Assembly (NCBI GenBank): GCA_002069765.1
Contig: MWBZ01000007.1
Location: 1 to 64,000, forward strand
Origin: a bacterium ADurb.Bin243
GTDB lineage: Bacteria; Muiribacteriota; UBA9980
Direction of reading: 5' to 3'
DNA length: 64,000 nt
Positions 25,152 through 34,116 of this stretch are shown piece after piece. Positions within the stretch are counted from its first letter, which is position 1. The number at the start of each line of letters is the position of its first letter. The notes below the pieces were generated by a model. That model made no database searches and was not told the DNA's origin. It saw only the letters and a program-made list of their open reading frames with translations. Both the position numbers and the translations under genes were made by a program.

Positions 25152-25931
25152 TCACTCTTCTTTTTTGAGTTTATCGGCCGTGTCGGTTGTTTTACCGTCG
25201 CCGGCAAAGTGTTTTGGATGGTAATAGATCATATAAAAAACGCTCCAGGCGGCTAAAGCGGCGGCCGAATAAATGTAAACGCATCGCTCCATGGAAGCGC
25301 GCGAATCCCCGGCGAAAGCCGCGGCTATAAAAGCCGCGCCGATGCCCGCGAAATAAACGTTCGACATTATCGCGTCAGGCCAGTCGGGACTGTATTTTTT
25401 GATAAATTCTTCGTATCCGGAATGCCTGTAAGGTTTAAGCGAAGGCATCAGCCTGTTGACGCCGGCAAGAAATTCCGCGTAACCCTCGCCGTATTTCAAA
25501 AGCATTTTCTTTTCTTCGTAGCGCGCAAGCAGATAACTATGAAGCGCGAGCGGCGCCGTCATTATAACGAAGCCTTCCGCCGGCAGCGCGCAGGCGATGG
25601 CTGTCGCGCCCAGTATATCGCCGAAATAAAGCGGGTTTCTAACGAACCTGAAAGGCCCCGCCACTATAAGTTTATCCTGATTGGCGTCCCTGGCCATCAC
25701 CACGTATGAAGATAGATAAGCCGCGCCCCAGGCCCTTATGGCGAAAGCCGCAAAGCACCCCGCGCCTATCGCCAAATATAAAATTTTTATGCCGCCGGCA
25801 GCCGTCAGCCCAAAATATTCATAAACACGAATATTTGTGAACATCGGGGTGACAAGGGCCGCAGCAGCTATAAACGTAGTGATCTGCAGCCGCAGATTGA
25901 ATTCTATTTCGTGCAGTCTGTTAAAATTCAC
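25152..25931 (-). CDS. Isoprenylcysteine/phospholipid methyltransferase-like membrane protein
   Basis: A 259-residue integral membrane protein with about five transmembrane segments. The motif RFVRNPLYFGD (about residue 100) and the later LLKYGEGYAEFLAGVNRLMP resemble the ICMT/PEMT-like catalytic region (RHP.Y.G and E.....YGE.Y..Y...V.R). These enzymes methylate lipid or isoprenylated substrates with SAM. The C-terminal 90 residues add two more hydrophobic segments. The start is a GTG after AAGGCGGA. It lies in the five-gene minus-strand run with a CPBP protease upstream and a nucleotidyltransferase downstream. The substrate is unknown. Confidence 0.78.
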   Translation of the reverse strand: MNFNRLHEIEFNLRLQITTFIAAAALVTPMFTNIRVYEYFGLTAAGGIKILYLAIGAGCFAAFAIRAWGAAYLSSYVVMARDANQDKLIVAGPFRFVRNPLYFGDILGATAIACALPAEGFVIMTAPLALHSYLLARYEEKKMLLKYGEGYAEFLAGVNRLMPSLKPYRHSGYEEFIKKYSPDWPDAIMSNVYFAGIGAAFIAAAFAGDSRASMERCVYIYSAAALAAWSVFYMIYYHPKHFAGDGKTTDTADKLKKEE

Positions 25932-25976
25932 TTTATTCCGCCTTCATTTTTTTGGTAAATAGACGATTTGATTTAA

Positions 25977-26723
25977 TTAAAAACCGCTTCCGCCGCCGAA
26001 TATAACGGAGCATACACCGAAGGATATATTGCCGGCGAAATGAACTATTATCGACGAGAGAACGTTTTCTTCTTTTTCATATACGTAGCCGAAAAAAACG
26101 AAAGAAACGAACGCCGCTAAAGTTAAAAATACCGCGGAATAACCCATCGGCTGGCACAATATCGTAAACAGGGCCAGATGCCTCGCGGCCACGAGCAGCG
26201 CCGGTACGGTAACGGCGAAATAAATGTTATAATACCGCTTGAGGCTTTCCTGAAGATAGCATCGGAAAAAAAGTTCTTCGCAAACAGGCAGCATCACGGC
26301 GAGCATAAGCCCGGCTTCGCGTATGAACTTATTGTCGGCTTTAATTCCCGCGCTGCCCTGTATGTGCAATATCATAGAATCGATATATTGAAAAATCGAA
26401 TATTGCCCGCCCGAAAGGTTCATGGATTTTAACGCGTATTCTATGGCGCCGAAATATAAAAAGCACGCCGCAAAAGTCAGCACGCTGAAATTATTGACCC
26501 TGAAAACGTTTATCTGGGGCGATATGCTGATTCTGGAAAAGACCATCGGTATCGCCGCGTATGCTATGAACAGCAGGGCGAAAAACGAATAAACGAAATA
26601 AATCCATGACCTGGCATCAAGCGCTTTATAAGCGAGCGAAGGCAGAAAGTATATCAGCGTCGTCATGAATATGGCTATAAGTACTCCGTCTTCGCGGTTA
26701 ATAAATCTTCTGTTTTCAATCAT
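25977..26723 (-). CDS. CPBP-family intramembrane glutamic protease
   Basis: A 248-residue polytopic membrane protein with the CPBP (Rce1-like) motifs: EELFFRCYLQ (catalytic glutamates), a later ARHLALF (Arg/His), and HFAGN near the C-terminus. At least six hydrophobic segments are visible. Family members cleave prenylated proteins or act in bacteriocin maturation and self-immunity; the substrate is unknown here. I use ATG 26723, preceded by GGTGG; a GTG at 26732 is possible. The next gene on the strand is a methyltransferase-like protein. The ICMT-like and Rce1-like pair is notable because Rce1 and ICMT act in series on prenylated proteins in eukaryotes, though no prenyltransferase substrate is evident. 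Confidence 0.82.
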   Translation of the reverse strand: MIENRRFINREDGVLIAIFMTTLIYFLPSLAYKALDARSWIYFVYSFFALLFIAYAAIPMVFSRISISPQINVFRVNNFSVLTFAACFLYFGAIEYALKSMNLSGGQYSIFQYIDSMILHIQGSAGIKADNKFIREAGLMLAVMLPVCEELFFRCYLQESLKRYYNIYFAVTVPALLVAARHLALFTILCQPMGYSAVFLTLAAFVSFVFFGYVYEKEENVLSSIIVHFAGNISFGVCSVIFGGGSGF

Positions 26724-26787
26724 TGGTTCCACCGTTTATCTAATATTTTGGCGCTTAACGTTTTTTATTTATAACACGTTTTATTTT

Positions 26788-27696
26788 TTAGTTTAATATT
26801 TCAAGCCTGGGGGGGAAGTTTATTTTATTTATAAGTTCGACGTATTCGCCCGGAAAAAGAGGCCTTTTTCTTCCAGACACCGCGATAAGCAGCGCTTCTA
26901 TGACGTTAGCGCCGTAAGCCCTGCCGCCTATCCTCGGATAGGTGGTCACCAGATATTTGACGCCGCGACGCCTGAGGGTTTCGATATTTTCCTCGGTCGC
27001 GCTGGTAGTTACGACCGTTTTTCCATGTAAATCAAGAGGAGCGTGAAGGTTTATATAATTATAATCGCCGGCGATGATATCGGCCCATCTGAAGTAATCG
27101 CCGAAGCGCTCGCTGTGAGATTTTTTCGAACTTTTGACCGGATAGATGAACCAGTAAGGAAGGATTCTGGTAACGATGGGGCCGAAAATTTTAGCGGCGA
27201 TTTTTCCGGCGGCGAGGCTTTTAACCGGCAGCGGAAGTTTGGCGGCCGTCATCAGATCTCCGAAGATTATATCGAAACCGGCGTTTTCAAAACTTTCAGC
27301 CATGAGGGCGCGATTTGTCGCGCATACGAAAAACACTTTTTTATCGGCCGGGTTTATTTTAAGCTCGTCTATAAGTATTCCGACTACCTTGTCTTCGACC
27401 TGATTTTTTATTCCGCTGCCGTCGACTACCGGCGTGTTTTTAGCCGCCCTGGCTATTTTAAACGCGTCGGGCATCGGATATTTATCGCCTTTGATGGTGA
27501 GGTAAAAATCTATTCCGCCGATTCCTATGGCGTCCACGCGGCCGTCGAGCGTTGCGGCGAGCCTGACGGCCTTTTCTACGTCGCCGTCGGAGCCTATTCT
27601 TTTAATATTTATTCTTTTACCCAGAAGCTCTATTTCGGCTTCGTGATCGCGGTCGGAAGGGCCCAGTGAAACCGACACTACTTTTAAAACTTTCAT
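26788..27696 (-). CDS. Conserved protein annotated in relatives as quinate 5-dehydrogenase-like
   Basis: A 302-residue protein whose start (VVSVSLGPSDRDHEAEIELLG) and the segment RVDAIGIGGIDFYL resemble a family often labelled quinate 5-dehydrogenase in automatic annotation. I do not see firm evidence of that activity: there is no clear Rossmann GxGxxG and no shikimate-dehydrogenase motif. Recognisable pieces are VVDGSGIKNQVE, FFVCATNRALMAE, VTTSATEENIETLRRRGVKYLVTTYPRIGG and a C-terminal PGEYVELI. The last resembles a phosphate-binding or nucleotide-like fold. No Shine-Dalgarno precedes the ATG; the upstream gene's stop is 9 bases before it, so translation may be coupled. Confidence 0.6.
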   Translation of the reverse strand: MKVLKVVSVSLGPSDRDHEAEIELLGKRINIKRIGSDGDVEKAVRLAATLDGRVDAIGIGGIDFYLTIKGDKYPMPDAFKIARAAKNTPVVDGSGIKNQVEDKVVGILIDELKINPADKKVFFVCATNRALMAESFENAGFDIIFGDLMTAAKLPLPVKSLAAGKIAAKIFGPIVTRILPYWFIYPVKSSKKSHSERFGDYFRWADIIAGDYNYINLHAPLDLHGKTVVTTSATEENIETLRRRGVKYLVTTYPRIGGRAYGANVIEALLIAVSGRKRPLFPGEYVELINKINFPPRLEILN

Positions 27697-27705
27697 CGCG
27701 GATAT

Positions 27706-29556
27706 TTATTCAACTTTCATTATATATGCTTTCCCCGCTTCTTTTTCGCTGGAGACCAGCTCCGCGTCGAGCGTGAAGGCGAGCTTTTTATTGTTTATCT
27801 GATAAGCTATGAAATATACTTTCGCTATCGATTTTCCGTACGAGGGCACGGCTATTTTAGCCTGGTTATCTTTGAGAGGAACGTCGCCCGCGGTGATTTT
27901 TCCGTTAGCGTCTTCTATTATTTCTATAAGGCGGAACTCTTTATTTTTATCGGCTTCGGTGGGTTTTGCGCCTTTAAATTTGACTACCAGCACGCTTTTT
28001 TCGGCCACGCGTTTTTCAGCCGCGGCGGCTCTTCCGGCCGGGCCGATTATATCTATGGTTCTTTCCTGAGAGCAGGTGCCGTCGTCGTATTTTAATATGT
28101 AGTTGAAAGTGTCTACGCTGCCCGCGCCGGTGAAAGGCCCGAATTCGACTTTATAAAGGCCGTTTTCATCAGTGTCGGTCATCCTGGTTTCGGTTTTGTT
28201 GGCGCTTAAAAGCCATGAGGTTTTAGGAGGCAGATATTTTCCCGGCGGCATGTTCCAGCCGTTTATGCCCCATGATATGACGGCCGGCTTCTGCGAATAA
28301 ACTACGAATTTTTCTATGCAGGCCGGAGTTTCGGGAAGGTGGGGCGTAAAAGGCGTAAACACGATGTTGGCCGCGCCGTGATTTAAAAGCTGCGCTTTTT
28401 CTATTTTAGCCGGAAGCGCCGTAATATTGTGCGTAGCGTGGACGCGCATGGTGAGGCTCCGGTCGTAGCCGTAAAGCCCTCCGTTCAAATCGGGGCGGTT
28501 TATAAGGTTCGCGATGAGCCAGTCTCTGTAAATATCTTCGAAAGTTTTGCCCGCGTTGAATTCTTTAAGCGCGGCGTCGACGCTTTCTATGCCCTTTAGC
28601 GGCGAAGCCACGAGCGACCTGTAAAACTTGCGCTTTTCATCGAGCGTGGCGCCCGCGTATTTCTGGAAAATGTAGTAATGCATGAGATATACCGCGCCGT
28701 AATCTTCTATCGAATTCTGCCATACGGTGGTATCTTCGCCGGGGTTCGCCATAAAAGACGAGATCTGCGCCGGATGATCGTAGCCGCACGCGTGGAAGGC
28801 GAGCTGAGAGCAACCTTCGTTGAGCCATTTATCTTCCCTGGGATCGCACGCGAAATGGATCATATGCTGAAATTCGTGAGCTATCACGCCGGGATAAAAC
28901 GGATCGTCGGGTTTAGCGGGATAGCAGTCGAGATATATCATTTCCCGTTCGTTGGAATAATTGACGGTATTGGCCGGGTAGCAGTCGAACGGGAAAAAAT
29001 ATCCGCCCACGAAGCCTTTGCCGGGTTTCCAGCCGTCCTTTATATCTACCATTAAAAGCGTTATGCGCTCGTCGTTGTCTATTCCGGGCCTGGGTTCGGA
29101 GCCGAAGGTTTCGGTGGCTGCTTTATAAATCACGTCGTCGAAACGATCGACTATACTTTGAAGCACTTCGCCGGAAAATTCCTTTCCTTCTTCCAGATAT
29201 AAATAGCAATGCCGGCCGATTTTTTTGAGTACAGCGGCCCTTTTTTCGGGCTCGTTGGACTCTATGTTCATTACGTTGAACTCTTCTTTCATGCCTTCGG
29301 TTTTAGGTTCAGTCGCCTTCGGCGAGCGGGGGATATTATCCTGCGGCGTTCCGAACTCTTCGACCAGCTTTTGAGCGGCTTCATGAAAATTACCGGTGGC
29401 GTCGATCCATTGGTCCTGCGCGTACGGCTCTTTGACAAAATCATTAGCCGGAAGTTCCAGTTCGCCGGCCGTCGCTTCAAAATTACCGGACGCGGCCGTT
29501 ATTAATATAAATAAAGCCGTAACGCAAAAGAATTTCAGGCATTTTACACCGTTCAT
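27706..29556 (-). CDS. Secreted zinc metallopeptidase (gluzincin-like)
   Basis: A 616-residue exported protease. It has a signal peptide (MNGVKCLKFFCVTALFILIT...ATAGE) and the zinc motif HEFQH (His227-His231), with the third ligand probably the glutamate in the NEGCSQ segment about 20 residues on. This HEXXH plus NEG pattern resembles M6/immune-inhibitor-like and related peptidases. The C-terminal 300 residues contain beta-rich, Ig-like sequence (FTGAGSVDTFNYILKYDDGTCSQ). GGAGG precedes the ATG. It is divergent from the M6 protease at 29746, with a shared 190-base intergenic region, and is the first gene of the minus-strand run. Its target is unknown. Confidence 0.82.
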   Translation of the reverse strand: MNGVKCLKFFCVTALFILITAASGNFEATAGELELPANDFVKEPYAQDQWIDATGNFHEAAQKLVEEFGTPQDNIPRSPKATEPKTEGMKEEFNVMNIESNEPEKRAAVLKKIGRHCYLYLEEGKEFSGEVLQSIVDRFDDVIYKAATETFGSEPRPGIDNDERITLLMVDIKDGWKPGKGFVGGYFFPFDCYPANTVNYSNEREMIYLDCYPAKPDDPFYPGVIAHEFQHMIHFACDPREDKWLNEGCSQLAFHACGYDHPAQISSFMANPGEDTTVWQNSIEDYGAVYLMHYYIFQKYAGATLDEKRKFYRSLVASPLKGIESVDAALKEFNAGKTFEDIYRDWLIANLINRPDLNGGLYGYDRSLTMRVHATHNITALPAKIEKAQLLNHGAANIVFTPFTPHLPETPACIEKFVVYSQKPAVISWGINGWNMPPGKYLPPKTSWLLSANKTETRMTDTDENGLYKVEFGPFTGAGSVDTFNYILKYDDGTCSQERTIDIIGPAGRAAAAEKRVAEKSVLVVKFKGAKPTEADKNKEFRLIEIIEDANGKITAGDVPLKDNQAKIAVPSYGKSIAKVYFIAYQINNKKLAFTLDAELVSSEKEAGKAYIMKVE

Positions 29557-29745
29557 GATCGATCCTCCATACGCGCCTGCAAAGGCGGTTGATTACAAAT
29601 CTATACACCTGATTATATACTGAGCTGAAATTTATTTTCTAATTATTATATCATATTATTAATAAAAAATAAACTCAATAAAGAGTTTAAAATTTATTCC
29701 GATAATAAAAAGCGAATTATATTATTTTTTAAGATCGGGTTATAT

Positions 29746-31521
29746 ATGAACAACTTAAACAATCCATATTTGAATTTCATATTAGTATCGACCGTTTTTA
29801 TATTTTATCTTTTTAACGGCCTGTGTTTTCATCAGCAAACCGTAAAAAAAATAGCCAGGCCTTTCGCGCTTTCGTCGTTAAAAAAATCGCCGCCGTATCC
29901 CGGTAAAATTTTATCGGGCGCGTCGGCTAAGTCTCACGCGGCGGCAAGTTCCGCCATGAGATCGGTTTTAAACGAAAAAGTGTCGCGCGCGGCGCTTGGC
30001 TCTAAGGGCGCGCTCAAGCTTATAGCCGTCAGGTGCGAATTCGCGCTTGAAAACACAAATCCGCTTATTACGGGAAACGGCAAAATGAGCCTTTCCAGAG
30101 AGGCCATAACAGCCAATCTCAATAAATTCGCCGATTATTATAAAAAAGTGTCTTACGCTAACCTCGATATTTCCATTGACGTATCGGCGCAGGTTTACGA
30201 ATCTTCTAAAAAAATGTCGTTTTACGGCGCGGGCGGAGATAACCCCGCGCTCATAAAATCCCTGGCCGAAGAAATTTTTTCATTATCGGAGCTCAACCCG
30301 GCCGCCGGCCGTTCGGATACGTCTAAATATATCGATTATTCTCCTTATGACGCGCTCGTCATAGTCCACGCGGGCGTAGGCGAAGAAAGCGACGTGGCCG
30401 GAGGGGGCGCGGGAAATACGCCGGACGACATCTGGTCGATGGCTTTCGACGATCTTAATATAAAACTCGCCGGCGGCAAAACGTTAAATTTCGCCATGGT
30501 AGTTCCGGAATCGGAAGCGCAGGACAACAACGACGCCAACAGCCCGGTCGGGGTAATGTGCCATGAATTCGGCCATTTGCTTGGGCTGCCTGATTTATAC
30601 GACGCCGATAATTCTTCCCTCGGCGCCGGCGCATGGGACCTTATGGGCTACGGCACCTGGCGCAACGGCGGAAACGATCCGTGCATGCCGTCTTCTTGGT
30701 CTTTGATTCAGCTCGGATACCTCGCGCCTTCCGAAGTATTGTCGAACAGCCCGTCGCTTGCGCTGGCCGCGCTTTCAGACACGCCCGCCGCGCTTAAGAT
30801 ATACGCGGCCGGAAAAGAAAAAAATAAAAACGAATATTTTTTAGTGGAAAACCGTCAGAAAAAAGGCGTGGATTCTTATATAGAGGGCGGCGGAATTTTG
30901 ATATGGCATATCGACGACAATGCCGGTTCGATTGAAAACAACAATATAAACTCAGACGAAACTCATAAAAGGGTGGATCTTGAATCGGCGGAAGGCCTCG
31001 ACGCCAAAGGCAGGGACAGGCTCGATTTTAACGCCGCGGGAACGCGCACGATGAGCGATAAAGATCCGTTTTATGCCGGATATAAAACTATTTTCGACGC
31101 ATGGTCGAACCCGCCGTCGCTATCTTATAATTTAATAGACGCTCCGGCGGCGGTCGAGGCGCTTTCCCCACGCCAGGACGTTATGAACGTAAAGATAACG
31201 GTAGATAATAAAGACACCCCTTCCAGCTTGCAGATTTCAAAAGCTTATTTTTATCCCAACCCCGTATCAGACAAAAGCGGAAAGCTTTTTTATTTTATAA
31301 ATTTCAATCCCGACGAAGTTAAAATCAAGATATTCGACCGCAACAGAAGAACTATCGCCTCGCGCGATATTTTCGGCAGAAAGGGCCCCAATGAATACAG
31401 ATGGGACCTCTCCGACGACAATTTTACCGAAGTGGCGAACGGCACTTATTTTTATAAGATAACGGCCAGAGGGACGGCCGGTGAAGCTGAAAAAACAGGA
31501 AAAATAGCGGTTTTAAAATAA
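29746..31521 (+). CDS. Secreted M6-family zinc protease with FlgD/sorting-like C-terminal domain
   Basis: A 591-residue exported protease. The N-terminus is a signal segment (FILVSTVFIFYLFNGLC). The catalytic motif is HEFGHLLGLPDLYD (His273, with the downstream GxxD metal ligand), typical of M6 immune-inhibitor peptidases. The last ~90 residues (YFYPNPVSDKSGKLFYFI... IKIFDRNRRT ... GTYFYKITARG) match the FlgD/T9SS type A sorting-domain fold (YPNP, bend, WD, GTYFYK). Such C-terminal domains target cargo to the type IX secretion system or anchor at the surface, but no T9SS genes are visible other than the PorV-like next gene. A low A+T-rich leader precedes the ATG and no strong SD is seen. Confidence 0.85.
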   Translation: MNNLNNPYLNFILVSTVFIFYLFNGLCFHQQTVKKIARPFALSSLKKSPPYPGKILSGASAKSHAAASSAMRSVLNEKVSRAALGSKGALKLIAVRCEFALENTNPLITGNGKMSLSREAITANLNKFADYYKKVSYANLDISIDVSAQVYESSKKMSFYGAGGDNPALIKSLAEEIFSLSELNPAAGRSDTSKYIDYSPYDALVIVHAGVGEESDVAGGGAGNTPDDIWSMAFDDLNIKLAGGKTLNFAMVVPESEAQDNNDANSPVGVMCHEFGHLLGLPDLYDADNSSLGAGAWDLMGYGTWRNGGNDPCMPSSWSLIQLGYLAPSEVLSNSPSLALAALSDTPAALKIYAAGKEKNKNEYFLVENRQKKGVDSYIEGGGILIWHIDDNAGSIENNNINSDETHKRVDLESAEGLDAKGRDRLDFNAAGTRTMSDKDPFYAGYKTIFDAWSNPPSLSYNLIDAPAAVEALSPRQDVMNVKITVDNKDTPSSLQISKAYFYPNPVSDKSGKLFYFINFNPDEVKIKIFDRNRRTIASRDIFGRKGPNEYRWDLSDDNFTEVANGTYFYKITARGTAGEAEKTGKIAVLK

Positions 31522-31541
31522 GCCGGTTAAAGGCGGAATTT

Positions 31542-32516
31542 TTGAAGGCTCAAAACTTTAAAAACTATAGTGAATATATTAAAAATAAAATATGCCGAGG
31601 GCTTTTTGCGGTTGCGCTGATAATAACTGCGGCGCTTCTTAATGCGACTGAAAAAGCTTTAGCTTCGGCCGATATAAGCTATATACAATCGAACGCCTCG
31701 GCCGCCGCGGCCGCAATGGGCGGCGCATATTCGACGATGGGCGAAGACTGCGGCGCAATGCACTATAACCCGGCTTGCTTATACGGGCTCAGGCAGGTGG
31801 AGATAGCGGCTTCATCGTCTAAAAGCGATTTCGGCCAGAAATACGACAGCTTTAATTACGCTTTTTTGAACGGCTATAAAAAACGCGCATACGGCGGCGT
31901 AACTTATATAAAAGACGAGATCGGCGGCATAGAAGGCCGCGATAAATCCGGAAACTTCACTAAAATGTTTTCCGACAAAGCCCAGCTCTTTGGTTATTCA
32001 GTGGGCAATACCAATAATTACCTCAGGCAATCGGGCATTTCATATGGATTTACAGCCAAATACCTTTCACATGAAATTTTGAATTCGGAGGCTTCCGGGT
32101 TCGGCCTGGATATCGGCGTATTAAAAGAGGAAAAAGACGGCCGCCGGTTCGGCCTGGCTGTAAAAAATATCGCCGGAAGCGTCAAATGGACTGGCAGCGC
32201 AACCAATCCGTCGGAAAGGCTCGACAGGATACTGAGCGCGGGCTTTTCGCTGAGATGCCTTAAAACCGGAAGGCTGGCCGCAGAAATAACTTCGGCCCCG
32301 CGCTCGGCGAAAAAAGTTATAACTTCTTTCGGGTTCGAAAAGAGCGTTTCGGCCAAAGCCAGAGTGCGCCTGGGCTTGAACGACGGAAATATGTCTTACG
32401 GCGCCGGGTTTTTACTTAATCAGAGCAAGGTGGATTACGCCTTCGTCAAAACCGATTACGACGACATACACAGAATAGGCGCGACGTTTTATCTTGACGA
32501 CGACCGGCGGAAATGA
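31542..32516 (+). CDS. PorV/UPF0164-like outer-membrane beta-barrel protein
   Basis: A 324-residue protein with an N-terminal export signal (ICRGLFAVALIITAALLNA...ALA) and the pattern SNASAAAAAMGGAYSTMGEDCGAMHYNPACL, which is characteristic of the PorV/PorQ/UPF0164 family. The rest alternates as a beta-barrel (many YG.T.K, F..S...R strands) and ends ATFYLDD. PorV-type barrels shuttle type IX cargo in Bacteroidota. The start is a TTG at 31542 with an AGGCGG site; no ATG lies near. It follows the M6 protease by 20 bases, so both are probably one operon and could be a cargo/barrel pair. Confidence 0.75.
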   Translation: MKAQNFKNYSEYIKNKICRGLFAVALIITAALLNATEKALASADISYIQSNASAAAAAMGGAYSTMGEDCGAMHYNPACLYGLRQVEIAASSSKSDFGQKYDSFNYAFLNGYKKRAYGGVTYIKDEIGGIEGRDKSGNFTKMFSDKAQLFGYSVGNTNNYLRQSGISYGFTAKYLSHEILNSEASGFGLDIGVLKEEKDGRRFGLAVKNIAGSVKWTGSATNPSERLDRILSAGFSLRCLKTGRLAAEITSAPRSAKKVITSFGFEKSVSAKARVRLGLNDGNMSYGAGFLLNQSKVDYAFVKTDYDDIHRIGATFYLDDDRRK

Positions 32517-32592
32517 ATAAATCAAATTTATATTTACTAAACTATGGCAATTATGATATAATCTTAGTACAATGAAAAAGAGCGTGTAAAAT

Positions 32593-34116
32593 ATGGCGTT
32601 ACCAGCTGAAGTAGTTAAATTATTAGAAGACCTGAAATCGGCCAAGGAAGAGACCAGAAAAAAAGCCGTAATCACTCTCGGCAGATACAATTTGCCGGAA
32701 GTGAAAGCTTCGCTTTCAGAGCTGACGAACGACGCTTCCACTGCGGTGCGTTACTTCGCCAAAAAGGCCCTCAAAGATTTCGAATCCATGACCGCAACTA
32801 ACGTTGAGCACAGCGGCGGTTTCGACCTTAACGCCCATTCTTCTCCCGCGCCGCCGCCCGTCAATCCTCCGGCCGCGCCCTCGCTCGATTCCATCGTAAA
32901 AGAAGAAGCCTTTAAAAAGCCGGTCGCGCCTCCTCCGGCCGATTTATTCGGTTCCGGCGGCGGTTCGCTCACTAAAATATTGAACGACCTTAAAAGCCCC
33001 GATGAAAACGTAAAGATAGAAGCAATAAAACAGCTCGGCGAAAAAAAAGAAGTGGTCGCCACCGAGCCCCTTTTAGGGCTCATACACGATCCGGTCAAAA
33101 GCGTAAGGCTCTACGCGGTGCAGTCGCTCGGATTGATCGGCGAAAACCGGGTTTTAACCCCGCTATTGAATCTTCTCAATTCCGAGCAGGACGCTTTCGT
33201 AGTGGCCACTCTCGTAAAAGCCATCGCCAGGGTGGGCGGCGCGCAGCTTATACCCATAATCGCCCGCTACCTCAAAGATCCCGACGCCAGAACGCGCGCC
33301 AACACCATCGAAGCGCTCGAAATTATAGGCGATCCTAAAATCATTAAATTTTTGATACCTCTTCTCCAGGACGAAAATAACCGCGTCAAGGCTAATTCAA
33401 TAAAGGTGCTCTCCAAATTCGGAAAGACCAATATGTTCGAAAAGCTCGACGAGATGCTCCAGTCTGACGATATTTCCATCCGCGGCTCCGCCATATACGC
33501 CCTTAGCGCCATTGGCGGCGAGCAGGTAATAGAGCTGCTCGAAAAGGCTAAAAACGACGAAGACCCGAGCAACTTAAAGAAGCTGGCCGAAGGCCTTGCC
33601 AAAATAAATACCGAACGCTCGCTCGAATTGCTAAGGGAGCTCAGCGTTCATCCGGACGCCGAAGTTTCCGCGTTCGCGCTTTCGCTTCTCGGAGGCGAAG
33701 AAGAAGGCCCCGAAGATGAAACGCCGGCCGCGCCCAAGCCCGAAACGGTTCCCGTCGAAAAGCCTCATATTCATGAGGCGCCTAAATCGGTAACGCCTGA
33801 GCCTAAAATTGCGCATACCGAAGTTGTTCAGCCGCAGGAGCGCAAAATAGAAAAGCGTCCGGAGCCCGAGCACCATAAAGCTCCGGCCGTGCAGACCGCG
33901 CAGGCGCAGCATGGCGCAAAACCGCAGCCCGATACGGCACAACTGAAGACTCTGAATGCTCAGCCTGCGCATCCGCGCAATTTCACGCAGCAGGATTTCG
34001 AAAACCTGTGGAACGACACTTTATTTTTGCTCAACAACTTTCAAAAAAGCCATCCTGACTTTTCAAAAGACAAAATGGCGGCTTTTCTAAGGTCTTTAGA
34101 AACCGTCCTCGAGTGA
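32593..34116 (+). CDS. HEAT-repeat protein
   Basis: A 507-residue, apparently cytoplasmic protein. Residues of about 1-70 and 125-370 are HEAT/PBS-lyase-like repeats (for example SLTKILNDLKSPDENVKIEAIKQLGEKK, LLGLIHDPVKSVRLYAVQSLGLIG, LLQDENNRVKANSIKVLSKFG). The two blocks are joined by a proline-rich linker, and the protein ends in a Pro/Glu/His-rich tail of about 100 residues and a short helical segment. HEAT arrays mediate protein-protein binding; the function is unknown. An extended -10 (TGATATAAT, TATAAT at 32557-32562) lies about 30 bases upstream and a 5-codon ORF (32572-32589) precedes the weakly spaced start. Its 3' end overlaps the convergent isomerase gene by 21 bases. Confidence 0.85.
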   Translation: MALPAEVVKLLEDLKSAKEETRKKAVITLGRYNLPEVKASLSELTNDASTAVRYFAKKALKDFESMTATNVEHSGGFDLNAHSSPAPPPVNPPAAPSLDSIVKEEAFKKPVAPPPADLFGSGGGSLTKILNDLKSPDENVKIEAIKQLGEKKEVVATEPLLGLIHDPVKSVRLYAVQSLGLIGENRVLTPLLNLLNSEQDAFVVATLVKAIARVGGAQLIPIIARYLKDPDARTRANTIEALEIIGDPKIIKFLIPLLQDENNRVKANSIKVLSKFGKTNMFEKLDEMLQSDDISIRGSAIYALSAIGGEQVIELLEKAKNDEDPSNLKKLAEGLAKINTERSLELLRELSVHPDAEVSAFALSLLGGEEEGPEDETPAAPKPETVPVEKPHIHEAPKSVTPEPKIAHTEVVQPQERKIEKRPEPEHHKAPAVQTAQAQHGAKPQPDTAQLKTLNAQPAHPRNFTQQDFENLWNDTLFLLNNFQKSHPDFSKDKMAAFLRSLETVLE

